This document shows, piece by piece, positions 54,943 to 64,000 of a stretch of 64,000 bases of DNA. Origin of the DNA: Mesostigma viride (taxonomy: Eukaryota > Streptophyta > Mesostigmatophyceae > Mesostigmatales > Mesostigmataceae); contig RPFO01000213.1 of NCBI GenBank assembly GCA_009746045.1, forward strand, positions 10,076,858-10,140,857. The letters are read 5' to 3'. Under the pieces are notes generated by a model, which saw nothing but the letters and a program-made list of their open reading frames with translations, did not search any database and was not told where the DNA came from. The position numbers and the translations under genes were made by a program. Numbering within the stretch: position 1 is the first letter of the stretch; every line of letters starts with the position of its first letter.

Positions 54943-55579
54943 TGGCACCCACATAGACGATGCCGTCCCTGCTGTGCACAGTGACAGTGAAGGCGGGGAG
55001 GAGGAGGAAGAGGGAGAGAAAGAGGGGGAGAAAGAGGGGGAGGAGGGGGAGGAGGAGGGAGAGGGGAGGGAGAGGGGGAGGGAGAGGGGAGGGAGAATGG
55101 GAGGGGGAGGGGGAGGAGGAAGAGGGAGAGGGAGAGGGAGAGGAGGATGCGGAATGGGAGCCGGGGATGACTGGTAGATGAGACGGTGCCATCTACCGGC
55201 GCATGGAATGAAGTGGTAGACAAGTTTACTCATGGTTGTCGGCAAGTAGAGCATGCACGCCTGGCCTAGCTGAATTTAAATCAATGAGTTGAGTTTGGAG
55301 AGGCTGCATTTTGCTTGGATGAAGAATGTGTTAGCATGGCCAAACTTTTATGGCTTGTAGCCAAATCCTCTTGGGGTATGTGCACAGTGTACTAGCGGTG
55401 TTGTGCAATTGCGAGGATTCCTGTCTTGTAGCGATGTGGCCTCTCACCCTGCAGCCTGGTAGATGTGTTGGCATGCAGCCACCCATCATTGGTCATCCGA
55501 TCTGGTGTGATTTGCATTTGCACACCTTGTATTAAGGCCATGATATGATGATGTCTTGTTATTTTTAATGTGTATATGC

Positions 55580-56345
55580 GAAAAGAGGCATAATATGCTT
55601 GTATATAGTGCTAGCAAATGTCACTACCTTTACCTATGCCTGACCTTACAAGTTGAGGATGGTCTAATGTAGTGGCAAACAGGTTATTTACAACAATTCA
55701 CAGTTTTCTGACATAGTTTGAGGCAACTATACTTACCAAAATGCTTGAAAAAGGCAAAAATTGCACCATTTATGCTAGCAAACGTCACTATTTTGAGATC
55801 AAACTGGGCCCAAACTTGGCCCATGGTCTAATCTAGTGGTGTTAGGTTGCTTCCAACATTTCATAGCTTTCTGACATAGTTTGATATTGTTTAGTAGCTT
55901 ACACTGAGCAAAATGCTTGAAAATGGCAAAAAATGCACCATTTATGCTAGCAAACGTCACTATTTTGACGTCAGACTGAGCCCAAACTTGGCCCATGGTC
56001 TAATCTAGTGGTGTTTAGGTTGCTTCCAATATTTCATAGCTTTATGACGTAGTTTGATATTGTTTAGTAGCTTACACTGAGCAAAATGCTTGAAAATGGC
56101 AAAAAATGCAGTATTTATGCCAGCAAACGTCACTATTTTGAGTTCAGATTGACCCCAAACTTTGTGCATGGTCTATTCTAGTGGTAATTAGGTTGCTTGC
56201 AAATATCCATGATGGTTTGACGTGATTTAGTACTGTTTCCTATTTATTACTATTTAATTTAATTTAAAATGACAAAAATGTACCTTTATTGCTAGCAAAT
56301 GTCACCAAGATGACGTCCGATCGATACCAAACTTTGTACGAGATC
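55580..56345 (-). repeat. ~183-bp tandem satellite near the right end of C1
   Basis: About four copies with TATGCTAGCAAACGTCACTA, CCCAAACTTGGCCCATGGTC and ATTGTTTAGTAGCTTACACT blocks. On the minus strand the core reads GTGACGTTTGCTAGCATAAA, close to the GTGACAAATGCTAGCATAAA core of the element B satellite. 55180-55579 has no gene I can support. Confidence 0.8.
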
Positions 56346-56454
56346 TATTTTGGTTGCAAACATCATGCATGACAATTTTCAGCATAAAAAGACAAACTTC
56401 GGTACGAAGTACATTTTGCGTGCTGGAGTACATTCTTAATGGCTGGTAGGGCCT

Positions 56455-56725
56455 CAAAGTCCAGCACCACGATGTCAGGCCGGTGGTTGGGGGAATAGAA
56501 GGCAGCGCCATCCGCATCCTCGGACCGGATGTTCGCGTGGGGGAAAACCGACCGAACCACGACGAGCACCACCGTCAGGAGGACAGTGTGCAAATACAAA
56601 TACCAATTCTGATTCTGTTGGCCCCCCATGCAGGCAAGGTAGTGAGTCCGGCCCCGTGGGATCCAGCGGCTGCCCACAGCTACCGCAAGGCCGCCCGGCC
56701 AGACCAAATATATATATGTGCACAT
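56455..56725 (-). pseudogene. LINE J: C-terminal region, proximal part
   Basis: Reads SVFPHANIRSEDADGAAFYS, PNHRPDIVVLDFE, ending exactly at the CCT duplication next to element C1. The continuation is GGVRHLLIIDV at 47548. Upstream of about 56725 LINE sequence is not recognised, so the copy is 5'-truncated. Confidence 0.65.
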
Positions 56726-56809
56726 GTCCGTAATTTTATCATTCTCAATGAATATATATGTGCAGATAAACTCGACATTGTCGAGTATTTGACAACTTAG
56801 GCATTGCGC

Positions 56810-56956
56810 CTAGAAAAAGGTGCCCCATCCGTCAATCTCGAAATCGACGAAGGAGTACACTCCCTGGTACAGGTCTCCCCTGTAGTTGGGAGGCTCGCCT
56901 GTATACATTTTGGTGTTCCACTTGGCCCCGCCGTTCTCCGCAGCAGCCAGGAACTC
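56810..56956 (-). CDS. Host gene K, last exon
   Basis: 49 codons including the stop (56810-56812). It reads EFLAAAENGGAKWNTKMYTG, EPPNYRGDLYQGVYSFVDFE and IDGWGTFF. The acceptor is CACTGAGCAG (minus), next to 56956. Phase 0 joins the upstream exon ending at 57587. The Trp/Tyr/Phe-rich, evenly mixed composition is that of a real protein. No family was recognised. Confidence 0.5.
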   Translation of the reverse strand, partial: EFLAAAENGGAKWNTKMYTGEPPNYRGDLYQGVYSFVDFEIDGWGTFF

Positions 56957-57002
56957 CTGCTCAGTGGGCCTCAGCCCTCAGGCGCATCAATGATACATTG
57001 GG

Positions 57003-57588
57003 GGGTGGTCCCACGCGGAATGGGGTAGATTTTTGCAAGAAAAAAACGCTAGTTTCAATCGTCCGAAAAACGGACATTGCGCCGAAATTCTTGCCGAAAA
57101 ATTTGCAGCCGAGCGAATTTTCCGCCGGCCGGAAAGGGTCTCTCTGCAGCTAGACCCTTCGCAAATCGTGCGAAATCGCGCAAAATTTGCTGAAATTGAC
57201 CAAAACCAGGCCAAAAAAGTGTAAAATCATGCGAAATCTTGAAAATTTTGCTGAAATTGACCAAAAACCGACCAAAAAAGTGCGAATTCACGCAAAAAAG
57301 TTCGATTGTAAAAAAATTTCGACATGTAAAAAATGCGTGAGTTCATGCGAAAATTTTCAAAGGGTCTCTCTGCAGCTAGACCCTTCGTGTAAAATTATGC
57401 GAAATCCTGTGAAATCGTGTGAAATTGTGTGAAGTTGTGCGAAAATCGTGCGAAAATCACGCGAAATTGTGCAAAATTTTGCGGGCGTTCTCAAATCGCC
57501 AGAAAAAATTTCGAAACAAAAAGTCGAAAACAGCGTTTTTTTCTTGCAAAATGCGCGAAAAACTACCCCATTCGGCGTGGGACCACCC
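57003..57588. mobile_element. MITE E (586 bp) inside gene K intron
   Basis: The ends are inverted repeats GGGTGGTCCCACG followed by GAATGGGGTAG-like bases. They are flanked by the 4-bp repeat TGGG (56999-57002, 57589-57592). Inside are two copies of a hairpin (AAGGGTCTCTCTGCAGCTAG then ACCCTT at 57136 and 57358) and A-rich GCGAAAT repeats. It makes up nearly all of the predicted intron (57586 to 56957), and its terminal GGGTGG supplies the GT donor. A truncated relative lies at 46137-46265. Confidence 0.75.
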
Positions 57589-57919
57589 TGGGAGAGCCCG
57601 TAATTTCCGTGCCTCCACCATGCAGCACTCTCGCCTGATTGTCAGGCACGCGTTGGTAAGCAGGGTTCAAATCTGAATTGGGTGGCACCAGATCGATCAT
57701 GCCATTGCCGAACGCAATGACACCTGCACCCCACTGTGCAGAAGGTCCGAGCAACTCGACGTCAATCCTGATGTTTGCAGCGTGCTCATTTTTGTCGACC
57801 TTCTGATAGTTATGCTGAGGACCGAAAATATCGCTCTGCTCCATTTGTGACAGTGTTTGATTTACGGCAAGCTTGGCTGCTTGCAATCGAGAGTGCATGG
57901 TGCAGGAGCATGGATGCAT
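57587..57919 (-). CDS. Host gene K, penultimate exon (5' limit uncertain)
   Basis: Open from an ATG at 57919. It reads MHSRLQAAKLAVNQTLSQME, QSDIFGPQHNYQKVDKNEHA, NIRIDVELLGPSAQWGAGVI and AFGNGMIDLVPPNSDLNPAY, ending TEITGSPR. The donor GGGTGG lies in the MITE terminus. Earlier in-frame sequence is short, so this may be the first coding exon or an internal one. I do not recognise the protein. Gene L starts 339 bp away on the other strand, so the gap 57920-58257 may be a shared promoter region. Confidence 0.45.
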
Positions 57920-58257
57920 GGAGGCGTTCCAAAATTTGTAGGCATGGTTGGTACGTCAGAAAAATGCTATCAGCCGCAGTCGCGCAACATCTAATGATGC
58001 GCACATTATCTCGGGCTGGTTTTTACTGCGTCTACACGCGTTATAATCATCACGGGGGTGACGATGAAAGGTAGCACTTGTTATTAGCTTCTGCGTCATT
58101 GAATTTTTCGCAAGTTACCAGTAGTTTTCGTATGATGTATTAATTCGCGTATTTCTCATCATCGTTCAGGGCCAGGAAAGTCTCGACGCAGTGATGAGAT
58201 TGCCTTTCTGTCATGAGATTGCTAGCTTTCCGCTAGCCTTCTTTTTGCGGTTTCGGC

Positions 58258-58296
58258 ATGGCGCAGTTTAGTGTCCCTGCGGGTACCGTCAACAAG
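58258..58296 (+). CDS. Host gene L, candidate first exon
   Basis: A short frame MAQFSVPAGTVNK from an ATG in good context (CGGCATGGCG), ending at a strong donor AAG|GTAAAG (58297). The preceding sequence is T-rich, like a 5' UTR (TTCTTTTTGCGGTTTCGGC). The intron would run into element C2 (from 58662), and the remaining exons lie outside the window. Support is the start context and the donor only. Confidence 0.35.
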
Positions 58297-58661
58297 GTAA
58301 AGTCGTTATCTCATTCGGTAGGTAATCTCGGACACGTTGTTAATTGAAGGTTTGTGGTGTTAAGTTCGCTAACTTACTACTCCTGTGTACTGGTTAATTG
58401 TGGTTGTGGTTTTGTACAACCGTCGTCGTAAGATTTTCATCAGTTTTGTTCATGATTAGCTGCGTCTGTTCCTAATATTCTAGAATGACGATTTCTAAAG
58501 AAGCTGTATTCTAAAGAAGTTGTAGATGGTAGCACGATGGTTTCTATCATGCCTAAATTCTTCAGGAAAGATGGTATCATGGCCAGTTTTTTGTCAGCCT
58601 TTTGGCTTTGCTAGTAAAGGACGCCTGTGCAGTTGTGCAGTCCATGCAACATCTATGGAGG

Positions 58662-61600
58662 CCCTGCCAGCCGTTAAGAATGTACTCCAGCACAAGTACA
58701 TTTTGAGTTTTTCCAAGTTTCTTGTTTTTTGCTTGTTTCAAGTTCAGTTTTGCATAAAAAGTGTCCCCATAGCCCCTGGATCTCATCTGGAGGTAGTTGA
58801 ACTAGTATATGCTACAATATACTAGGTTGTACTATTTTCTACTACATTTATACTATAATGTACTAAATTGAACTACATCTGAACTAAATGTAACTGTGAT
58901 TGATGCCCCTGTAACGTCTCCCAATGCTCAATAACAGGTCTGGCCACCATTGGTGACCTCCTAGAGCCATTCACAGCTGCATTTCGTGGATCACCGCACA
59001 AAAAAAAAATGTTTTACTTAGCCTTATCAACATGGGAATGAGGGCTTTGGTGTGCAAACATGCATGTGTGCTAAAAACTGGACATTCTGACACTGCGCGA
59101 GAGTCTGGTAATACTTAAGCACTTCAGGTCATGATCGAAGTATAGAATGAACTGATGCAAGCAATCAAGCATTATGCAAGGAATGGAATGCTGCAATGAA
59201 TTTTAGCAGTAATACTTGCAACTAGGGAACACACGATAAAGTCACGAATCTGACATGCATTGTGCCGTCATGGCACATGCATGAACATGTACACGAACAG
59301 AGGATCACGCGGACGCCCACGTGCACGCGCATGGCAATCCCGATGCCCCCCCCCCACACACACACACAAGCCCCAACTCCAAACATTGCACCAATGACCC
59401 ACCCACCCAAACCCAACCCCAGCCCCCCTGACCCCCCCAACGCCCATGCACACGCCCATGCCCCGCCCCGCCCCCGCCCCCGCCCCCGCCCACGCCCACG
59501 CCCACGCCCACGCCCACCCCGCCCCCGCCCCGCCCACCCCGCCCACGCCCACGCCCACGCCCACGCCCACGCCCACGCCCACGCCCACGCCCACGCCCAC
59601 GCCCACGCCCACGCCCACGCCCCCGCACCCGCCCACGCCCACCCACGCCCACGCCCACGCCCACGCCCACGCCCACGCCCACGCCCACGCCCACGCCCAC
59701 GCCCACGCCCACGCCCACGCCCACGCCCACGCCCACGCCCACGCCCACGCCCACGCCCACGCCCACGCCCACGCCCACGCCCACGCCCACGCCCACGCCC
59801 ACGCCCACGCCCACGCCCACGCCCACGCCCACGCCCACGCCCGCGCCCATGCCCACGCTCACGCCCACGCCCACGCCCACGCCCGCGCCTGCGCCCACCC
59901 TAGCCTCACCCCTACTCCAAGCCACAAATGCACCGTAAGCCACAGCCAGAAGTACAGCACAGCAGCGACAATTGCAGACTTAGCCCAGACACACACCTAC
60001 CCACGTCAATGCCCCTGCCCAGAGACTCGCGGCCTCATCCCACCCCCCTGCACGAACAGTTCCCAAACAAAAGAAAAGGCAAACAAAAGGAACAAGAGTA
60101 GCAAGCTGCATTGCGAGCACATATGCCAGTTCTGGTGCACATGCCAGGCCGAAAGCAACTCATGATTGCCCCTGCCCCTGCCCCTGCCCCTACCCCTGCC
60201 CCTGCCCCTGCCCCTGCCCCTGCCCCTGCCCCTGCCCCTGCCCCTGCCCCTGCCCCTGCCCCTGCCCCTGCCCCTGCCCCTGCCCCTGCCCCTGCCCCTG
60301 CCCCTGCCCCTGCCCCTGCTCCTGCCCCTGCCATCACCATTCTAACCACCACACATTACGAAAAGCAAGAAGAAATTATAATAATAATAAGAAGAAATTA
60401 TAAGAAGAAGAAATAATAATAATAAACAAGCACAAAGTTGACTGCACATGCGACTGTACCAGTAGGCACGTAGCAAATTTTAGCTGCAGCTTCAATTTCA
60501 ACTTCATTGCAATTGCAAGTGTGACTGCATGTGTAATTGCACTACCAATGCCTAATGCCCACTGCATGTGCCCAGTGCGAATGCAATTCAAAAGCAACAT
60601 GCAATCGAAATTACAGCTGAAGCCGGCTATTAACAAAGATATTTAAAGCAGTTGTTAACTACAGAGACCCAATGAAAATGCAAATGCAATGAAAAAGCAA
60701 CAGAAGTTGAAGCCACTGCCACTCTACCTGCCGACAGTAACACCACCGCCAGCACCCACTCATATCCCAACGACAAGGAAATAGAATTGCCCAAAGCCAG
60801 ACATACATTGGGACGCATAAGCAAACGGCAACGCAAGCGCACATGCAAATGTATACGCAAAGGCAAAGGCAAAGGCAAACGCAAACGCAAACGCAAACGC
60901 AAGCTTGTCATGTACCTACGCTTAACTGCAAACGCAAACTGTGCACGAAGCAAAAAGATTGGATGGCCAAGATCATGGCAAATACGAGGGCCGAAAACAA
61001 TCCAACTTCATCTAAATGTCCGAAATCCTCACGACGTTTCGATGCGCGCTTGAATGTCGAAGGCCTGCGCCGATTATCGATCATAAGTCGAATGTGTAAT
61101 TGTCGGCTTATGAGAACTGCTTTGCGACAGTATCACGTCAGGCCGTTCCTGTGCAGCCATTTTCCCTGTGCAGCGGGTGGACAACGTTCACTTTCCGCAT
61201 TATTCATGGCTATCGAAGTTAATTCTTACCGACCCCGGCTGCCATGGCCACTGGCCACGCATATCAAGTTCAGGTATTCCCGACCTGTAGCGCAGCAGAT
61301 TTCTGTTGGAAGGCATCCTAAGCATCGTGATAAAAGAAATCCGAACAATAGACATTCATGCTGCATCTAAGGACATTATGGCATTTGTATATACTGCAAG
61401 TACATGTATCGACATTGCCGTGATTGCTAACCCCGACTCACCATGAACAGGAACTTTCCCTCTGCCTCCATGAAATGTACTTCGTGAAATGTACTGTAAT
61501 ACATATGATGTACTACGATGATAATCATCCCAGCAAAGCCATAGTACACCTTCCGTTTCGACCGCCATGTCGGCCACTAGTCCGGATAGCTCAATGTGCA

Positions 61601-64000
61601 CCTGACCTTGACACTAATCGCACAAACAGCCACAATTTTGCAAGCAAGAAGACATGGCTACCTCGGCATTTCATGAAATGTACTTCGTGAAATGCATTTC
61701 GTGAAATGTACTAAGGAACGTGATTGGCCGGCGTTCGCTCGCCAAATCTCGCAAAATGTACTAAGGCACGTGATTGGTCCCGCAAAATGTACTAAGGAAC
61801 GTGATTGGCCGGCGAAGATTCTGTTTGCTGCAATTAAAATTCCCTACAGAATCTTCGCCGGCCAATCACGTTCCTTAGTACATTTTGCGGGACCAATCAC
61901 GTGCCTTAGTACATTTTGCGAGATTTGGCGAGCGAACGCCGGCCAATCACGTTCCTTAGTACATTTCACGAAATGCATTTCACGAAGTACATTTCATGAA
62001 ATGCCGAGGTAGCCATGTCTTCTTGCTTGCAAAATTGTGGCTGTTTGTGCGATTAGTGTCAAGGTCAGGTGCACATTGAGCTATCCGGACTAGTGGCCGA
62101 CATGGCGGTCGAAACGGAAGGTGTGCTATGGCTTTGCTGGGACATAATCGTGGCTATCTGCTTCCTGGCTTTCGCTATCATGGTGATGGGACACCATGGG
62201 AAGCGCAAGTTCGCAGCCATAGTGCTAAGCGGCAGCACCCATGCCGGCAGCCTAGTGACCGACGAGACGTTCGACTGTAAGTGCGGCCACGAGTGCATGA
62301 AGCCCATTAGAATATCACATCTCCAGGCATTGCGAAGCGCCTGGTTTTCGCCCGGGCGGAAGCAAGAGGACAGGAAGGCGGCGATAAAGCAGCAGCTGCA
62401 CCAGGGGGGGTACGACGCCATAACCACGATGTCGTCATCTACTCGTCACAAGTTCGTTCATGGCGCTGGTTTTCGGTTCGTTCTCGACGGGGGAGTCAAG
62501 GATATGAACATAGGGTTTGTGACCCCTTTTCACTTTCGCGTTTCACTTTCGAGGCGGCCTTCAGGCACTGCCTGAAAATTAGCAACCACGTTTGGAACTC
62601 TTCGGACCACCTGTGAAACTAATCACATTTGATGATGTGCTGGCGGGCCTGGGCATCGCATTTGAGCATTACTTCGAGCAGGGCTCAACAAGCTCGATTC
62701 GCCAACTCAACCCGAAGAAGCCCTAAGCTGCGGTAAGACATATATTTGTGTGGATGGCTCTTGATATCATGCTGAATTTCTAGTCTTCTCTAGGTGGACA
62801 GTTCATGTGCAGCCATACAGGTCATCCATGTGTGTTTTAACCATGTTGCATGTGCCACAGATATTATGAGCAGTATTTACTAAGTGTGCTGGAGTCGTTG
62901 TTGCATGCTTGTTGTATTTCACAGTTCACGCCTGCATGAACGCATCGTTGATACTAATGATTATTCATATTGCATGACTGTTCTATTGGGGACGCCGCGC
63001 TTGATGTCACAACGTGGCCGAAAGGGTGCATCCACCGCTGACGGCCGGTGGGTGAAATCGATGGACGCATTTCCGAAGAAGCCAGCCGCGGGCCACACCC
63101 ATGGCGCGGGCGGGGCGCGGGCGGGGGCGGGGGCGGGGGAGAAGGCGCGGGTGCGGGCGCGGGCGCCACCCAAGACGCGGGCGCGGGCGCGGGCCCGGGC
63201 GGGGCGGGGGCGGGGGCGCAGGCGCCGGCGCGGGTGCGGGCGCGGGCGCCACCCAAGGCGCGCGCGCGGGCGCGGGCGGGGGTGGGGGCGCAGGCGCCGG
63301 CGCGGGTGCGGGCGCGGGCGCCACCGCCGACTTGGATGATGAGCCAGCAACCGAAGCCGAGAGGGAGAGGCACCGCTCTTCGAAGGTGTTCGATCTCGAA
63401 GTGTTTTGGGGCCCGGATATGACCGTGTATGTCCGCTGGCGCCTAGCCGCATCGGAGACGTTGGTAAATGCACCGGTGAACAAGTGGCAGCCCACAGGGC
63501 CTAATGGCGAGGCTTGTGACGGGGTCACGCCCATTGGGTACACCCCGCAGGGAGATCCTGTCTATGGGTGCCTCCTCATAGAGCGTGGCAAGGCCCCCAA
63601 AGGAAGTCCTGGTCTAGTGCCGCTTTTTGAATGGGACGAGGGCGGTGCCAGGAGATGTACCTGCGCTAGCCTTCACAGCCTTTTTCCTGACATCGTCGCC
63701 GCTGAGAAGCAGCAGTTGCTGGACGGATGGATTGAGCAGGTGCCAAAGTCCGTGGAGGATGTGCGTGCCAACAACGAGAATCTGTTCGACATCATGGAGC
63801 AAAAGCTCAAAGAGAAGCGTGAACTGCAAGCGAACAAGGCGGTACCCTTACCGCTGCGATCTGCAGGCGACCAGTCGGTTGCGCGGGCAACACGAGCACT
63901 GAGGCTGCCCATAAAACAAGTAATCTCACACGTCGCTTGCCCTGCCCGCGAGATTCAAGCGCAGATCAACCGCGCATGTGCGCCCGCTGCGCGAGGGAGC
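58662..64000. mobile_element. Element C2: second copy of element C (truncated by window end)
   Basis: Starts with the same CCCTGCCAGCCGTTAAGAAT terminus as C1 and follows C1 with only a few substitutions outside the arrays (for example GTGTAACT versus ATGTAACT, AAATTGG versus AAACTGG). The flank differs from C1 (AGG before 58662), so it is an independent insertion, in the presumed intron of gene L. The (CCCACG)n array is about 1.3 kb shorter. The copy contains the (CCCCTG)n array (60167-60331), the palindrome (61528-62142), the CxC ORF (62102-62575) and the start of the C1-type gene. Confidence 0.9.
63004..64000 (+). pseudogene. C2 copy of the C1 protein gene (partial, frame-shifted in the GC tract)
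   Basis: The same start (MSQRGRKGASTADGRWVKSM) and the same downstream core as C1. The GCGGGC tract differs by single-G indels at three runs, leaving a net difference of 1 bp. The start frame therefore ends at a stop near 63339, and the core (from LDDEPATEAERERHRSS) is in another frame. The gene continues past the window end. Confidence 0.65.

Larger units (their letters stand above)
47552..56451. mobile_element. Element C1: large TIR transposon (8.9 kb)
   Basis: The ends are inverted repeats CCCTGCCAGCCGTTAAGAAT (left), with CCCTACCAGCC at the right end, continuing GTACTCCAGCAC. They are flanked by the 3-bp repeat CCT (47549-47551, 56452-56454). Just inside is the inverted pair AATGTACT...AGTACATT. 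Contents: GC-rich (CCCACG)n and (CCCCTG)n arrays, a 615-bp palindrome, an ORF with a Cys motif, gene C1 and a ~183-bp satellite. It is inserted in LINE J. A second copy, C2, starts at 58662. Confidence 0.85.

Overview
The window looks like nuclear DNA of a eukaryote, most probably a green microalga. The evidence is GC-rich exons with GT-AG introns, DIRS-type, Copia-like and LINE retrotransposons, several kinds of TIR transposon, and very abundant GC-rich micro- and minisatellites. I see no bacterial operons, rRNA or tRNA genes. The organism assignment is inference, and every sequence comparison here was done by eye.

Layout. 1-2186: the 3' end of a host LysM-domain gene whose 1.8 kb intron is built from splice-donor-like repeats and a GGTG/GGCG array. 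3216-3705: a degenerate coding remnant. 3737-16470: one minus-strand LINE with a (TTAA)n tail, split by a 1.4 kb hAT-like element (5019-6422, 8-bp TSD) and by a 7.8 kb TIR element B (7884-15680, 3-bp TSD). 17161-26285: TIR element D (9.1 kb, TSD ATG), carrying two genes and several satellite arrays. 26289 to about 41890: a DIRS-like tyrosine-recombinase retrotransposon (minus strand). It is split by a Copia-like LTR element (30461-39635, TSD CCCAC, LTRs differing at one base) and by a TTAA-target element F (39902-41630). 42250-46136: a minus-strand LINE ORF1 split by a 5'-truncated LINE copy (42598-43282, 14-bp TSD) and by a second TTAA-target element G2 (43520-45218). 47178-56725: the C-terminal part of another LINE, split by TIR element C1 (47552-56451, TSD CCT). 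56810-57919: the last two exons of a host gene on the minus strand, with a 586-bp MITE filling the intron. 58258-58296: a likely first exon of a divergent host gene. Its intron contains C2, a second near-identical copy of element C (58662 to the window end).

Main result. B, C1, C2 and D are large TIR elements (about 8-9 kb). All three whose two ends are visible have 3-bp target duplications, and all four have a short inverted pair just inside the TIR. They share satellite families and central palindromes to varying degrees. C and D encode divergent versions of one protein: an N-terminal low-complexity tract, a conserved core, a Tudor-like C-terminal segment ending in a CGCP motif, and an acidic tail. 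I do not recognise this family as a described one. Removing the inserted elements conceptually rejoins the interrupted host-element reading frames in several cases, which is the strongest support for the boundaries given.
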